Assembly (NCBI GenBank): GCA_018401645.1
Contig: JAGYKK010000008.1
Span: forward strand, 36,316 to 100,315
Source of the DNA: Mycobacterium sp.
GTDB taxonomy: Bacteria > Actinomycetota > Actinomycetes > Mycobacteriales > Mycobacteriaceae
Reading direction: 5' to 3'
Length of the DNA: 64,000 nt
This document shows, piece after piece, positions 52,954 to 63,926 of this stretch; position 1 is the first letter of the stretch, and every line of letters begins with the position of its first letter. The position numbers and the translations under genes were made by a program. Below the pieces are notes generated by a model. That model made no database searches. It saw only the letters and a list, made by a program, of their open reading frames with translations, and was not told the DNA's origin.

Positions 52954-53811
52954 TCAGTCGGATGAGTGTGCGCGCCCCACGATCAAGGGGTCGGCCGTAC
53001 CGACCACCGCATGATCCTTGTTGTCGTAGTCGAACTTACCCAGCACGTGGCGCATGGCGTTGATGCGGGCCCGCTTCTTGTCGTTGCTCTTGATGACCGT
53101 CCACGGAGCAGCCTCGGTGTCGGTCCAGGTGAACATGTCTTCCTTGGCGGCGGTGTAGTCGGCCCACTTGTCCAGCGAGGCCAGATCGGTTGGCGAGAGT
53201 TTCCACTGCCGGACCGGATCGACGTGCCGGATGGCGAAGCGGGTGCGCTGCTCGGATACCGACACCGAGAACCACAGTTTCGTCAGGCTGATGCCGTCGT
53301 TGACCAGCATCTGCTCAAAAAGTGGAGCCTGCCGGACGAATTCGGCGTGCTGCTTGCCGGTGCAGTAGCCCATGACGCGCTCAACACCGGCCCGGTTATA
53401 CCAAGAACGGTCGAAGAGAACGATCTCGCCGGCCGCGGGCAGATGATTGACGTAGCGCTGGAAGTACCACTGGGTGCGTTCCTTCTCGGTCGGCTTCTCC
53501 AATGCCACGACCCGGGCACCGCGCGGGTTCAGGTGCTCCATGAAACGTTTGATGGTGCCACCCTTGCCCGCGGCGTCGCGGCCCTCGAACACGATGACAT
53601 GGCGAAGATCATTGCTTTGGGACCACTTCTGCAACTTCAGCAGTTCGATCTGCAGTCGCCGCTTCTGCTCCTCGTACTCGTCGCGGGACATCCGGTGGTC
53701 ATACGGGTAGTTCTCCCGCCAGGTGTCGACCGAGGTTCCCTCGGGGTCGATCAGGATGGGGTCGTCATCGTCATCGTCATAGACGGTGAAGTTCTCGAAC
53801 TGTGTGGTCAC
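52954..53811 (-). CDS. ppk2: Polyphosphate kinase 2 (class I PPK2)
   Basis: A 285-residue PPK2 enzyme that phosphorylates nucleoside diphosphates from polyphosphate, or the reverse. Walker A is FEGRDAAGKGG (residues 75-85), followed by KRFMEHLNPRGARVVALEKPTE, the second P-loop-like motif LFDRSWYNRAGVERVMG and RQWKLSPTDL. The wording is the class I type seen in Rv3232c-like proteins. The N-terminus carries an acidic DDDDDD run. It lies upstream, on the same strand, of the tandem-SD array and membrane gene. Confidence 0.92.
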   Translation of the reverse strand: MTTQFENFTVYDDDDDDPILIDPEGTSVDTWRENYPYDHRMSRDEYEEQKRRLQIELLKLQKWSQSNDLRHVIVFEGRDAAGKGGTIKRFMEHLNPRGARVVALEKPTEKERTQWYFQRYVNHLPAAGEIVLFDRSWYNRAGVERVMGYCTGKQHAEFVRQAPLFEQMLVNDGISLTKLWFSVSVSEQRTRFAIRHVDPVRQWKLSPTDLASLDKWADYTAAKEDMFTWTDTEAAPWTVIKSNDKKRARINAMRHVLGKFDYDNKDHAVVGTADPLIVGRAHSSD

Positions 53812-53869
53812 GCCCGGGAACCTAGCCGCCCGCGGCGACGCGGGGGTTACCGGTCGGTGAACGCACGGT

Positions 53870-54440
53870 TTACAAGCGCAGACCGAGTCGACGCAGAATC
53901 ACCGCGGCCACAGCCACCAGTGACGTCCCCAGCAATAGTGCCCCCAGCGAATCGGTGAAGTAGCCCACATCGACGGACTGCCCCGCGACCCCGAGAAGCA
54001 CGAAACAACCCCGCCGCCACCATCAGCCACCGCCGCAGGGCAACCAAGGCTGCGAGAAAGATCCCGAGGCCCAGTCCCACCACCATCAACGTGGTCGGAC
54101 TGCTGGGATACGCCGCCGCACCCTGTCCCGCCAGTCCACCGAAGAACCGCTGAAGATTCTCCGTCGCCCCGACCGACACCAGGGGAACCACCATGATCAG
54201 CGGCAGCAGCGCCCACAATCTGCGGTACAGCGCGGCACCCACCGCCGCGATCAGCAGGGCGGTGGCGGTGCGCGGGTCGGTCAACGACTGCAACCAGTGC
54301 AATGCAGAACCCTGGCTGGGCGGCGACCATGGGCCAGTCGGCACCGTGCCCTCGTGGGCAACGAAACCGAATGTGCCCCCCTGGGCAACGAAACCGAGCA
54401 GCACCATCAGCGGCATACCCACGAACGGCCAGCCCAGCAA
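53870..54440 (-). pseudogene. Multi-helix membrane protein, frameshift near 54.0 kb
   Basis: A roughly 190-codon hydrophobic protein. The frame from a TTG at 54440 gives LLGWPFVGMPLMVLLGFVAQGG, a polar loop with WSPPSQGSALHWLQSLTDPRTA, and several membrane helices to LGIFLAALVALRRWLMV. Near 54005, in a run of As and Cs, the signal moves to another frame reading VGYFTDSLGALLLGTSLVAVAA and ending RLGLRL at a TAA (53870). The true start is unclear. Function is unknown; it is divergent from the amidohydrolase gene. Confidence 0.62.
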
Positions 54441-54503
54441 GGTCCTGTCGATCAGCTTGTGATCCCTTCGGCGTCATCCACACTCGCGACGTAATGTGCT
54501 CCT

Positions 54504-56225
54504 ATGAGCTATGACCTCGTCATCCGCAACGGTACCGTCGTCGATGGACTGGGCGGTGAACCAAGCAGGGGCGATGTCGCGGTGTCGGACGGCGTCATCG
54601 TCGCGGTGGGAACCGTTGATGCGCCGGGCGTCCGCGAGATCGACGCCACCGGACTGCTCGTCACGCCCGGATTCGTCGACCTGCACACCCATTACGACGG
54701 CCAGGCGATCTGGTCGGAGCGAATGTCACCGTCGTCATCGCACGGGGTGACCACCGCGCTCATGGGCAACTGCGGCGTCGGCTTCGCCCCCTGCCGCGCC
54801 GAGGATCACGAGGTGCTCGTCGACGTAATGGCCGGGGTCGAAGACATTCCCGGCGTGGTGATGACCGACGGACTGCCGTGGGACTGGGAGACGTTCCCGC
54901 AGTATCTCGACGCTCTGGAGGCGCGGCGCCGGGATATCGACATCGCGGCCTATCTCCCACACTCCCCACTGCGGGTGTACGTGATGGGCCGGCGGGGCGC
55001 GGACTGCGAACCCGCCACCGGTGAGGACCTGGCGTTGATGCGCAAGCTGGCGGCCGAGGCGATCGAGGTCGGCGCGCTGGGAGTGTCGTCGTCCCGGTTC
55101 GCGTTCCACAAGACCGGCAGCGGCGCGCCGATCCCGACCTACGACGCCGCCTACGAGGAGATCTCGGCGATCGTCGGCGGGGTGGCCGACGCCGGTGGCG
55201 GCCTCCTGCAGTTCATCCCGGACATTCCGGCGGGCGGCTATGAGCGCGTCCTGCAGCAGGTGTTCGAGGCGGCCACCGACGCGGGAGTTCCGGTCACGTT
55301 CACTCTGACCACCGGTAACTCCGGGGATCCGATCTGGCCGGGGGCGGTCAACCTGATCGAAAAGTACAACGCCGCCGGCGCGGAGATCCACGCTCAGGTT
55401 TTCGCCCGGCCCATCGGGCTGGTGATCGGCCTGGAACTGACCGCCAACCCGTTCGTGCTCTACCCCAGCTACCAGGAGATCGCAGACCTGCCGCTCGATG
55501 AGCGGGTGGCCCAGATGCGCAAAGCCGATGTCCGGGCGCGCATCCTGGCCGACAAGCCGGGCGAGGGACACCCGTTCATGTACTTCGCGCAGGCCTGGGA
55601 GTGGATGTTCCCGCTCACCGAGCCGGCGAACTACGAGCCGGCCGCCCAGGACAGCATTCTGGCCCGGGCGGCGGCCCGCGGGGTCAGCCCATTGGAAGAG
55701 GCCTACGACCGGTTACTCGACGACGACGGTCGGGCCATGATGCTGGTCGCATTGGCCAACTTCGAGAACAACTCGCTGGATACCGTCGGAGAGTTGATCC
55801 GCCGCGACGATGTGGTGCTCGGACTCGGCGACGGCGGCGCGCACTACGGGATGATCTGCGATGCGAGCTACCCGACGTTCGTGCTCGCGCACTGGGCGCG
55901 GGATCGGCCGTCGGGGCGACTGAGCGTCGCCGAGGCGGTCCGCCTGATGACCTCGGTGCCGGCCCGGGTATCCGGACTGGCCGACCGCGGGCGAATCGCT
56001 GTGGGCTACAAGGCCGATCTCAATGTCATCGACCATGCCGGGCTGACCCTTCATAAGCCGGTGATCACCTTTGATCTGCCGGCTGGGGGCCGCCGCCTCG
56101 ACCAGACCGCCGACGGCTACGTCGCGACGATAGTCTCCGGCGAAGTCATCTCAGCCAACGGTGTGCCGACGTCGGCCCGCCCGGGACGTTTGATCCGCGG
56201 GCGGCAGCCTGCGCCTGCGGTCTAG
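54504..56225 (+). CDS. Amidohydrolase, N-acyl-D-amino-acid deacylase-like
   Basis: A 573-residue metal-dependent amidohydrolase. The N-terminal strand region reads YDLVIRNGTVVDGLGGEPSRGDVAVSDG. The metal motif HTHYDGQ has histidines 61 and 63, and MGNCGVGFAPC is the family segment seen in D-aminoacylases. VLGLGDGGAHYGMICD holds late metal ligands, and the C-terminal beta segment contains GRIAVGYKADLNVIDH. The ATG at 54504 starts right after the intergenic region. The natural substrate is unknown. Confidence 0.87.
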   Translation: MSYDLVIRNGTVVDGLGGEPSRGDVAVSDGVIVAVGTVDAPGVREIDATGLLVTPGFVDLHTHYDGQAIWSERMSPSSSHGVTTALMGNCGVGFAPCRAEDHEVLVDVMAGVEDIPGVVMTDGLPWDWETFPQYLDALEARRRDIDIAAYLPHSPLRVYVMGRRGADCEPATGEDLALMRKLAAEAIEVGALGVSSSRFAFHKTGSGAPIPTYDAAYEEISAIVGGVADAGGGLLQFIPDIPAGGYERVLQQVFEAATDAGVPVTFTLTTGNSGDPIWPGAVNLIEKYNAAGAEIHAQVFARPIGLVIGLELTANPFVLYPSYQEIADLPLDERVAQMRKADVRARILADKPGEGHPFMYFAQAWEWMFPLTEPANYEPAAQDSILARAAARGVSPLEEAYDRLLDDDGRAMMLVALANFENNSLDTVGELIRRDDVVLGLGDGGAHYGMICDASYPTFVLAHWARDRPSGRLSVAEAVRLMTSVPARVSGLADRGRIAVGYKADLNVIDHAGLTLHKPVITFDLPAGGRRLDQTADGYVATIVSGEVISANGVPTSARPGRLIRGRQPAPAV

Positions 56226-56296
56226 CGTCCACCCCCGATTGTGGGCTCTGTGCACGCAACAACGAAGAAATTCGTGCATGCGGCCCACGGTCGGCA

Positions 56297-57127
56297 TCAG
56301 ATCGGGCAGCCGGCGGCGCGAAGTTTGCCTCGGATGCGCTCAACGAGGATCACTGGCCGGGCCAGCATCGCAGCGCTGACGCGCACGACTACCCAGCCAG
56401 CCGTCTCCAGCAATTCGGTACGTTCGATGTCCCACGCCCGTTGCTTGGCATCAGTCCAATGCTGAACGCCGTCGTATTCGACAGCTACCTTCCATTCCCG
56501 CCATCCCATATCGACGCGGATGTGGAGATCGCGAAACTCGATCTGAGTTTCGGGGGCGAAGTCCACCACGGACAAGGATCACCTCAGCTTGCTCTCCTGC
56601 GGAGATTCGGCACCGCTGTCAGTCACATCGAGGCGGTGCGCAGGCGCGAGACACCGCGTGCACCCCGATGCCGATCGGCCAGCATGCAAACCTCGCCGAG
56701 AGTGACGCCGGTGGCATGGAGGAGAGCGTCAATAATTGGGACGGCCTGCGGAATTGGGCGATTCCGGGCCGATATCGAACGCCGTCCGAGCCGGTGTCGT
56801 CGCGTTCAACCCGTCGACTTCACGCACTTCGTCGGCTTCCAGATCCCAAGAATGAACGATGATGATAGCGGGGGCGTGGCGATCTGCTCGAATGATCTCG
56901 GCCGGATCCCCGGCATCCAGCCACTTCGTGCCCAGCACTGCCGCAGCCGAGAGGCCGCCCAAGGTAGCGCCCGTGGATAGCCATGCGGCCCGCGCCCTTA
57001 ACCGCGCAGTCAACTCGACGTCGCGGTGCAGGTACACGTCCCGGTAAATCGCCCTGTGATGCCGGGCAAGTCCGCGCCGGGTGAGTTCGCCGCGTTGCAC
57101 CGCAGCACTGCCGATGAAGGGTTCCAT
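56297..57127 (-). pseudogene. DUF559 endonuclease-like protein with N-terminal wing domain, frame broken
   Basis: This gene type is frequent in mycobacteria: an AbiEi-like N-terminal part followed by a Vsr/DUF559 nuclease fold. The N-terminal piece from the ATG at 57127 reads GELTRRGLARHHRAIYRDVYLHRDV and ends RTAFDIG at about 56760. A middle piece in another frame reads PQAVPIIDALLHATGVTLGEV. The C-terminal nuclease piece (56575-56297) has VDMGWREWKVAVEYDGVQHW, TDAKQRAWDIERTELLETAGW and VVVRVS, matching the D/E-x-D...E-x-D pattern. At least two frame changes are needed. True decay or sequence error are both possible. Confidence 0.7.
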
Positions 57128-57222
57128 GCGGACAAGCTCGCCAGGAAGTCTGACGAACGTGGGTGCTGTGCGCGGAAGTTCACGCCGATCTGTGCATAGT
57201 CCCCACACTGGGGACAATGAGC

Positions 57223-57245
57223 GCCCGGCCCTGTTGGGGCCGGGC
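57223..57245 (-). terminator. GC-rich hairpin downstream of groEL2
   Basis: A perfect 9-bp stem, GCCCGGCCC with GGGCCGGGC, and a 5-nt loop lie 18 nt beyond the groEL2 stop. On the minus strand it is not followed by a U-tract, as is common for mycobacterial terminators; a T-run (CTTTTC) lies on the other side. Confidence 0.65.
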
Positions 57246-57262
57246 ACTTTTCGTCGGGGGAC

Positions 57263-58981
<1,719 letters not shown>

Positions 58982-58994
58982 TCACCGTCCCGAC

Positions 58995-59021
58995 CTAGCA
59001 CTCACCGGTCGTGAGTGCCAA
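58995..59021 (-). promoter_or_regulatory. CIRCE element 1 (HrcA operator)
   Basis: The + strand has CTAGCACTC, 9 nt, then GAGTGCCAA: a 9-9-9 inverted repeat of the CIRCE type (consensus TTAGCACTC-N9-GAGTGCTAA) with two mismatches. It lies 107 nt upstream of the groEL2 start and should bind HrcA. Confidence 0.88.
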
Positions 59022-59029
59022 CCTCATTC

Positions 59030-59056
59030 TTAGCACTCGACCATGCCGAGTGCAAG
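59030..59056 (-). promoter_or_regulatory. CIRCE element 2 (HrcA operator)
   Basis: The left arm TTAGCACTC is perfect; after a 9-nt spacer the right arm GAGTGCAAG has two mismatches to the consensus. It starts 9 nt after CIRCE 1, so two HrcA sites lie in tandem between groEL2 and the divergent helicase gene. Confidence 0.85.
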
Positions 59057-59160
59057 ATTGTTCACCGACGGTGTGCCCCCTCCTCGACACGCGTCCGCGG
59101 CGCGGTCCACCGGATCGGGTTGCATTAGAGTCCGTCTCGATCTGAAAGTGAGGGCCGCGG

Positions 59161-60846
59161 GTGCAGGCAGTCGAGGCACCCGCCACCCGGGTGATGCGGG
59201 GCTGGCAACGGCGGGCTCTGGTGCGTTATCTGACCGCCAAGCCCCGGGACTTTTTACTGGTCGCCACCCCGGGAGCAGGCAAAACGGCGTTCGCCCTGCG
59301 GGTCGCCGCCGAGGGACTCGCCGACGGCACCGTGGAGCGAATCACCGTCGTGGTGCCCACCGAACACCTCAAGATCCAGTGGGCGGCGGCCGACGCGACC
59401 GCCGGAATCTCGTTGGATCCGCGTTTTTCCAATTCCAACGCCACCACATCGGACGACTACCACGGCGTCGTGGTCACCTATGCCCAGGTCGCCAGCCATC
59501 CGATGCGGCACCGGGTGCGCACCGAGAACCGGCGAACGTTCGTGATCTTCGACGAGATTCACCACGGGGGCGACGCCAAAAGCTGGGGCGAGGGCATCCG
59601 AGAGGCCTTCGCCGACGCGACCCGTCGGCTCGGACTCACCGGAACCCCGTTCCGCAGCGACGACAGTGCGATCCCATTCGTCACCTACTCCCCCGACGAG
59701 CAGGGCCTGTTGCGCTCGACGGCCGACCACACCTACGGCTACTCCGAAGCCCTGGCCGACGGGGTGGTGCGCCCGGTGATCTTCCTGGCCTACTCCGGGG
59801 AGGCCCGCTGGCGTAACAACGCCGGCGAGGAGTTCGCCGCCCGACTCGGTGAGCCATTGAGCGTCGAGCAGACGGCGCGGGCCTGGCGGACGGCACTGGA
59901 TCCCGAAGGTGAGTGGATGCCTGCGGTTTTCGGTGCCGCCGACACCCGGTTGAGCCAACTGCGCGACGGCGGAATGCCGGATGCCGGCGCCATGGTGATC
60001 GCCTCCGACCAGACCTCCGCCCGGGCCTACGCCGCGTTGCTTACGACCATCACCGGCGAGACGCCGACGTTGGTGCTCTCCGATGATCCAGGATCCTCGG
60101 CGCGGATCGACGAGTTCACCACCGGCTCGAGTCGCTGGCTGGTGGCGGTGCGGATGGTCTCCGAGGGAGTGGACGTGCCCCGACTGGCGGTCGGCGTCTA
60201 CGCCACCAGTGCATCCACGCCGTTGTTCTTCGCCCAGGCGATCGGTCGGTTCGTGCGCTCTCGGACGGCCGGGGAGACGGCGAGCATCTTCCTGCCGTCG
60301 GTGCCGTCGCTGCTGCAATTGGCCAGCGAACTCGAGGCGCAACGCAATCATGTGCTGGGCAAGCCGCACCGCGAGTCACTGGGTTTCGAGGACCTGGCCG
60401 AACCCCGTCGCAGCGAGCCCTGCGAGGCCGACAACGGCTTTGAGTTTCTCGGCGCCGACGCCGAACTCGATCAGGTCATCTTCGACGGCTCGTCGTTCGG
60501 TACCGCGACGCCGGCCGGCAGTGACGAGGAGGCTGACTATCTGGGCATTCCCGGCCTACTCGACACCGCTCAGATGCGAGACCTGTTACGCCGCCGCCAA
60601 AACGAGCAACTCGCGACGCGCTCTGCGGCGGGACTACCCGCACCGGTGTCCACCCACGGTCAACTGCGGGATCTACGCCGCGAACTCAATACCCTGGTCT
60701 CGGCGATTCACCATCGCACCGGCAAGTCCCACGGCTGGATTCACAATGAGTTGCGCCGGGTGTGCGGCGGTCCGGCGGTCGCGGCCGCCAACGGTGAGCA
60801 ATTGGCCAAGCGCATCGAAAATCTCCGCACCTGGCGGAGCCCGTGA
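59161..60846 (+). CDS. Superfamily II DEAD/DEAH-box helicase
   Basis: A 561-residue DNA or RNA helicase. Motif I is ATPGAGKT (residues 35-42), motif II is DEIHH (131-135), motif III is GLTGTPFR, and motif VI is FFAQAIGRFVRSRTAGE. The C-terminal ~150 residues are family-specific: SFGTATPAGSDEEADYLGIPGLL and a helical LRDLRRELNTLVSAIHHRTGK. The GTG at 59161 starts the gene, divergent from groEL2 across the CIRCE region. Homologs sit next to groEL2 in other rapid growers (my recollection), but the role is unknown. Confidence 0.87.
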   Translation: MQAVEAPATRVMRGWQRRALVRYLTAKPRDFLLVATPGAGKTAFALRVAAEGLADGTVERITVVVPTEHLKIQWAAADATAGISLDPRFSNSNATTSDDYHGVVVTYAQVASHPMRHRVRTENRRTFVIFDEIHHGGDAKSWGEGIREAFADATRRLGLTGTPFRSDDSAIPFVTYSPDEQGLLRSTADHTYGYSEALADGVVRPVIFLAYSGEARWRNNAGEEFAARLGEPLSVEQTARAWRTALDPEGEWMPAVFGAADTRLSQLRDGGMPDAGAMVIASDQTSARAYAALLTTITGETPTLVLSDDPGSSARIDEFTTGSSRWLVAVRMVSEGVDVPRLAVGVYATSASTPLFFAQAIGRFVRSRTAGETASIFLPSVPSLLQLASELEAQRNHVLGKPHRESLGFEDLAEPRRSEPCEADNGFEFLGADAELDQVIFDGSSFGTATPAGSDEEADYLGIPGLLDTAQMRDLLRRRQNEQLATRSAAGLPAPVSTHGQLRDLRRELNTLVSAIHHRTGKSHGWIHNELRRVCGGPAVAAANGEQLAKRIENLRTWRSP

Positions 60847-60861
60847 ACGTCGCGCCGGCCG

Positions 60862-61662
60862 CTACAACCCCAGCAGCCCGGGCAGGCCGGCTACCGAGTC
60901 GATGACGTGATCGGGCTGCATCGCGAATTGATCAGCGGCCCAACGATCCACGGCCTCTTGGCGGAACTTGCCGGTGCGAACCAACACACCCGTCATTCCG
61001 ACCACCTGAGCCGCCAGGACATCGTTGTTGAGATCATCGCCGACCATGAACATCTCCTCGGGATCCACGCCGAGTCGAGCGGCGGCCGCCAGGAAGCCCG
61101 CCGGTGCGGGCTTGCCGACCGCAGTCACCGGGCGCCCCGACGCCCCTTCCAATCCGATCACATACATCCCGGTGTCAACCCGCAGGCCTTCATCGGTCTC
61201 CCAGGCGGCGCTGCGGTGCATCGCCACCACCGGTACCCCGCGCGTCATCCATTCATAAACCAGGCTCAGCGTCCGGTGGTCGTATTCCCTTCCGGCGCCG
61301 CCGAGCAGGATCACATCCGGCATCTCGCCAGGTACCGGGTCGCTGATGATGTCCACGCCTGGCATGTCGGCCGTGATATCGCCGCTGTTGACCAGAAAGC
61401 AGCGCGCACCGGGATAATTCGCTCGGACATGGTCTGCGGTCAGTGACGCGGCGGTGATCACCTCATCGGGGCGCACGGTCATCCCGGCGGCTGACAGCGC
61501 GGCGGCGATCTGCGCGCGGGTCAGGGTCGTGGTGTTGGTGAGGTACGAACGTGCGACCCGATGCTCGTCGAGGGCCCGCACCGCCTGGGCGGCACCGTCA
61601 ATGGGCCGCCAGGACGTCACCAGAACTCCGTCGATGTCGAACAGCACCCCGCCGACGGCCAT
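60862..61662 (-). CDS. HAD-IIA family hydrolase
   Basis: A 266-residue haloacid-dehalogenase-like phosphatase of the NagD/HDHD2 type. Motif I is [18 protein letters not shown] with the nucleophile Asp9, the C2 cap lies in the middle, motif III is [17 protein letters not shown], and motif IV is [16 protein letters not shown]. It converges on the helicase gene end (15-nt gap) and is divergent from the SDR gene. The substrate is unknown. Confidence 0.87.
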   Translation of the reverse strand: MAVGGVLFDIDGVLVTSWRPIDGAAQAVRALDEHRVARSYLTNTTTLTRAQIAAALSAAGMTVRPDEVITAASLTADHVRANYPGARCFLVNSGDITADMPGVDIISDPVPGEMPDVILLGGAGREYDHRTLSLVYEWMTRGVPVVAMHRSAAWETDEGLRVDTGMYVIGLEGASGRPVTAVGKPAPAGFLAAAARLGVDPEEMFMVGDDLNNDVLAAQVVGMTGVLVRTGKFRQEAVDRWAADQFAMQPDHVIDSVAGLPGLLGL

Positions 61663-61694
61663 GTGCAGAGATTAGGCCCACCGGGAGGGTGCGT

Positions 61695-62633
61695 ATGTTC
61701 GTACCCATGACTTGGAATGAGAAAGACGTTCCCGATGAGAGCGGTCGGGTGGCGATCGTCACGGGCTCCAACACCGGCCTGGGCTATGACACCGCGCGGG
61801 TGCTAGCGGCCCGCGGGGCCCGGGTGATACTGGCGGTACGCGATACCGCCAAGGGTGAACAGGCAGCCGCCCGCATCCGGGGGTTGTCCGCGGGCGCAGA
61901 GGTGACGGTGCACAAACTGGATCTGGGCTCGCTAGCCTCGGTGCGCACGGCTGCCGCCGAACTAGGAGACGCCTACCCGCGGATCGACCTACTAATCAAC
62001 AATGCCGGGGTGATGTACCCGCCGAAGCAGGCCACCGCAGACGGATTCGAACTGCAGTTCGGCACCAATCACCTGGGCCATTTCGCCCTCACCGGATTGC
62101 TGCTGGACAACATGCTCAACGTGGAGGGTTCACGGGTGGTCGCGGTGGCGAGCATCGCGCACAACATCCGGGCCAAGATCGACTTCGACGACCTCCAGTG
62201 GGAGAGCCGCCGCTATGACCGGGTGGCCGCCTACGGCCAGTCCAAACTGGCCAACCTGATGTTCACCTACGACCTTCAGCGCCGGTTGGCAGCGGCCGCA
62301 AAGACGAACGGAGCCAAGACCATCGCGGTGGCCGCCCATCCCGGCGTCGCGGCCACCGAACTGGTGCGCCACGTCCCCGGAGCCAGCCTGCCCGGTGTCA
62401 GTTGGCTGTCCGGCCGACTGCTGAATACCTCCGAACTCGGCGCACTGCCGACCCTGCGAGCTGCCACCGATCCTGCCGTGCGCGGCGGGCAGTACTACGG
62501 TCCGGACGGATTCAAGGAACTGCGCGGCTACCCGGTCCTGGTCACCTCCAACGCGCAGTCCAATGACAAGGCCGTGCAGGAACGGCTGTGGTCGGTGTCC
62601 GAGAAGCTCACCGGCGTCACCTATCCGGTGTAG
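61695..62633 (+). CDS. Short-chain dehydrogenase/oxidoreductase (Rv0439c-like)
   Basis: A 312-residue SDR of the retinol-dehydrogenase/WWOX-like subgroup. The cofactor motif is [21 protein letters not shown], followed by [41 protein letters not shown], the catalytic serine in [14 protein letters not shown] and Y-x3-K in [11 protein letters not shown]. The ATG at 61695 has GGGAGGG 5 nt upstream, which decides the start. moeA2 follows after a 13-bp repeat array, and psd follows that, as in M. tuberculosis. Confidence 0.9.
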   Translation: MFVPMTWNEKDVPDESGRVAIVTGSNTGLGYDTARVLAARGARVILAVRDTAKGEQAAARIRGLSAGAEVTVHKLDLGSLASVRTAAAELGDAYPRIDLLINNAGVMYPPKQATADGFELQFGTNHLGHFALTGLLLDNMLNVEGSRVVAVASIAHNIRAKIDFDDLQWESRRYDRVAAYGQSKLANLMFTYDLQRRLAAAAKTNGAKTIAVAAHPGVAATELVRHVPGASLPGVSWLSGRLLNTSELGALPTLRAATDPAVRGGQYYGPDGFKELRGYPVLVTSNAQSNDKAVQERLWSVSEKLTGVTYPV

Positions 62634-62635
62634 CG

Positions 62636-62687
62636 GCGGGGGTCGGATGCGGGGGTCGAATGCGGGGGTCGAATGAAGGGGTCGGAT
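62636..62687 (+). repeat. Four 13-bp tandem repeats carrying G-rich SD-like sequence plus ATG, ending at the moeA2 start
   Basis: Units GCGGGGGTCGRAT (three copies) and GAAGGGGTCGGAT (one copy) run in 13-bp register. Each ends in AT followed by G, so each unit presents a G-run and an ATG. The last ATG (62686) is the moeA2 start; the others hit stops quickly. Confidence 0.9.
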
Positions 62688-63915
62688 GCGTAGCGTCGAG
62701 GAGCACCAGCGTGTCATCGCCCGGCTGATCTCACCGCGGCAGGCCGGTGGCGCGCCGTTGGCCGACGCGCTGGGCCTGGTGTTGGCCGACGACGTCATCG
62801 CCGGACTGTCCCTGCCGGTCTTCGACAACTCCGCGATGGACGGCTACGCGGTACGGGTCGAGGATGTCGCCGGGGCCAGCGCCTCTGAGCCGGTCAAACT
62901 GGTGGTGGCCGAGGATATCCCGGCGGGTCGCATCGACTCCCCCATCCTGGTGCCGGGAACAGCGCACCGGATCATGACCGGTGCCCCGATGCCCCCCGGT
63001 GCGACGGCGGTGGTTCCGGTTGAGCGCACCGACGGCAGAGTCGACACGGTCACGATCTCGGCGAGCGCGACGCCCGGACAGCACATCCGCCGGGCTGGTG
63101 AGGACGTCGCTGTCGGCACCAGGGTGCTCGACGCCGGCCGCGTCGTGACGCCGGCCGTGCTGGGTTTGGTGGCAGCCCTCGGGCTCGGGGAACTCCCGGT
63201 CATCGGACGCCAGCGGGTGTTGGTGATCTCCACCGGTTCGGAACTGGTGGCGCCCGGGGCCGCACTGCTGCCCGGACAGATCTACGAGTCCAATGCGATC
63301 ATGCTCGCTGCGGCCGCACGGGAGGCCGGCGCCGAGGTGGTGGCGGTACTCACCTGCGACGACGACATCGAACGGTTCACGGCGATGCTCGACTCCTACG
63401 CCGACCGCGCCGATCTGATCATCACCTCCGGCGGGGTCAGCGCGGGCGCCTACGAGGTGGTCAAGGACGCACTCGAAGGCGACGACGGGCGGGTGGAGTT
63501 CATCAAGGTCGCGATGCAGCCCGGGATGCCGCAGGGCGCGGGAACGGTCCACGACACCGCCATCGTGACGCTGCCCGGCAACCCGGTCAGCGCGCTGGTG
63601 TCCTTCGAGGTCTTGATCCGTCCGGCGCTGCGCGCCGCGATGGGTTTCCCGCAGCCGAACCGGCCGCTTCGCTTCGGCGTGCTGGCCGAGCCCATCACCT
63701 CACCGGCCGGTAAACGTCAGTTCCGCCGCGGCGTCTACGACCCTGACACCGGAATCGTCCTCAGCTACGGTCCGCCCGCCTCCCATCACCTGCGCTGGCT
63801 GGCGTCGGCCAACTGCCTGCTCGACATCGCCGCCGAGGTCACCGCACTCGATGCCGGCGATCGGGTGGAACTGTGGGACCTCTCCACGGATTTGACCGCC
63901 GACGTCCGCCCGTAG
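62686..63915 (+). CDS. moeA2: Molybdopterin molybdenumtransferase MoeA2
   Basis: MoeA inserts molybdate into adenylylated molybdopterin to give molybdenum cofactor. The 409-residue protein has VFDNSAMDGYAV near residue 50, IMTGAPMPPGATAVVPVE, the MoCF domain with VISTGSELV, ESNAIMLAAAAREAG and ITSGGVSAGAYEVVKDAL, and LPGNPVSALVSFEV. The C-terminal small domain has RRGVYDPDTGIVLSYG. The start sits in the last unit of a 13-bp repeat, which supplies its G-rich upstream sequence. psd follows after 11 nt. Confidence 0.93.
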   Translation: MRSVEEHQRVIARLISPRQAGGAPLADALGLVLADDVIAGLSLPVFDNSAMDGYAVRVEDVAGASASEPVKLVVAEDIPAGRIDSPILVPGTAHRIMTGAPMPPGATAVVPVERTDGRVDTVTISASATPGQHIRRAGEDVAVGTRVLDAGRVVTPAVLGLVAALGLGELPVIGRQRVLVISTGSELVAPGAALLPGQIYESNAIMLAAAAREAGAEVVAVLTCDDDIERFTAMLDSYADRADLIITSGGVSAGAYEVVKDALEGDDGRVEFIKVAMQPGMPQGAGTVHDTAIVTLPGNPVSALVSFEVLIRPALRAAMGFPQPNRPLRFGVLAEPITSPAGKRQFRRGVYDPDTGIVLSYGPPASHHLRWLASANCLLDIAAEVTALDAGDRVELWDLSTDLTADVRP

Positions 63916-63926
63916 GATCACTAACC

